Shown one piece after another: positions 12,506 through 13,049 of a stretch of 13,049 nt of DNA; within the stretch, counting starts at the first letter, position 1, and each line of letters starts with the position of its first letter. The stretch lies in contig CANTHI010000038.1 of assembly GCA_947653505.1 (NCBI GenBank), positions 1-13,049 of the forward strand, written 5' to 3'. The position numbers were made by a program, and so were the translations under genes. Below the pieces are notes generated by a model. That model was given only the letters and a program-made list of their open reading frames with translations, did no database searches and had not been told where the DNA came from. This DNA comes from an uncultured Eubacterium sp. (lineage in GTDB: Bacteria > Bacillota_A > Clostridia > Lachnospirales > Lachnospiraceae).

Positions 12506-13049
12506 TTAAAAAATTATAGTAGGCCGTACAAAAGTCAGCTCAAAAGGCGCATCCGGATGCTGCGTGCGGAATAAAAGCTGCAGCGCCAGCCGTTTGCCAA
12601 GCAGACTGGTCGGTACGTTTGCGGTTGTGATATGTCCTGCCACATTGGTGTATTCTTCAGAATTATCAAATCCGGTCAGAATCACCGGATGCGGGACATG
12701 ATCCGGATTTTCATCCATATACTGTCTGACAAAATGTGCCACAAAATCACTGACACATACAAAAGCCGAAGGCCAGTCTGTCAGGCTGTTTAAAAAATCA
12801 TACAGCTCTTTCCCATAAGAAAAGATTCCGATACTGCCAGTCAGGCAGCATTCCGGATGGATATCCAGCCGGTGTGACTGCATACAGGCACAGTAACCGC
12901 GGTAACGCTCCAGATTTGTCTGGGCATAATAAATATCACCCAAAAAGCCAATATTTGTATGGCCGCTTTGAACGAGCGATTCAGTAATATCATATTCCGC
13001 CTTTCAAAACCACATCCACCGCATACTTTCCGTCCGCCAGCGAATGTAC
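12506..13049 (-). pseudogene. LacI-family regulator, C-terminal part with a broken frame (partial)
   Basis: The minus strand encodes the effector-binding domain of a LacI/PurR-type regulator: SGHTNIGFLGDIYYAQ, RYRGYCACM, SAFVCVSDFVA, HPVILTGFDNSEEY and the closing TTANVPTSLLGKRLALQLL and FVRPTIIF. The frame is open back to about 13003. From the window edge to about 13003 the coding match is in another frame (VHSLADGKYAVDVVLK), which stops at 12992-12990; removing one G of the GG following AAA would join it to AEYDITESLVQ. The gene is therefore frameshifted near 12996-13004, or the sequence has an error there. The DNA-binding domain lies beyond the window. Its target and sugar are unknown. Confidence 0.75.

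Overview
The window looks like a chromosome segment from a low-to-moderate GC gut Clostridia, most likely Lachnospiraceae. This is inferred from strong AGGAGG ribosome-binding sites, AT-rich promoters close to the sigma-A consensus, a tRNA without an encoded CCA end, a DUF6483-like small protein, an Rpn-type nuclease remnant, and a carbohydrate ABC transporter locus with family-43 and family-2 glycoside hydrolases.

Left part (1-3988): a 5'-truncated exported-type protein with two DxDxDG calcium-loop-like motifs is followed on the same strand by a protein of unknown function with a basic coiled-coil tail. Two tandem hairpins lie between them, and one carries a Shine-Dalgarno sequence in its loop. 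On the opposite strand is a decayed block. It holds a small frame-disrupted gene with an A AAA AAG slippery heptamer, the C-terminal half of an Rpn/PD-(D/E)XK nuclease, and an intact tRNA-Leu(UAG) with its own promoter and terminator. A DUF6483-like gene follows.

Central part (4013-11812): this is the main functional unit. An ArsR-type winged-helix regulator with a large beta-rich C-terminal domain is divergent from a five-gene operon. The operon encodes a sugar-binding lipoprotein, two MalF/MalG-type permeases, a cytoplasmic GH2 glycosidase and an outward-facing GH43 lipoprotein. The 422-bp divergent region has two well-formed promoters, a perfect 14-bp palindrome (AATAGTTAACTATT) and several ATAGTT half-sites that overlap or flank both promoters, which suggests joint control by the ArsR protein. 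A hairpin-plus-T-tract after the binding-protein gene probably lowers expression of the downstream genes. No ATPase gene is present, so the transporter probably uses a shared MsmK/UgpC-type ATPase encoded elsewhere. The likely logic, by inference, is that the GH43 lipoprotein trims an arabinoside or related glycan outside the cell, the transporter imports the product, and the GH2 enzyme finishes hydrolysis inside.

Right part (11881-13049): a YefM/YoeB-type toxin-antitoxin pair on the minus strand has a palindrome over its promoter. It is followed by the C-terminal part of a LacI-family regulator whose reading frame is broken near 13000. I did not find a clearly new system. The least explained items are the slippery small gene, the SD-in-loop hairpin leader and the ArsR-type sugar regulator with its operator set.
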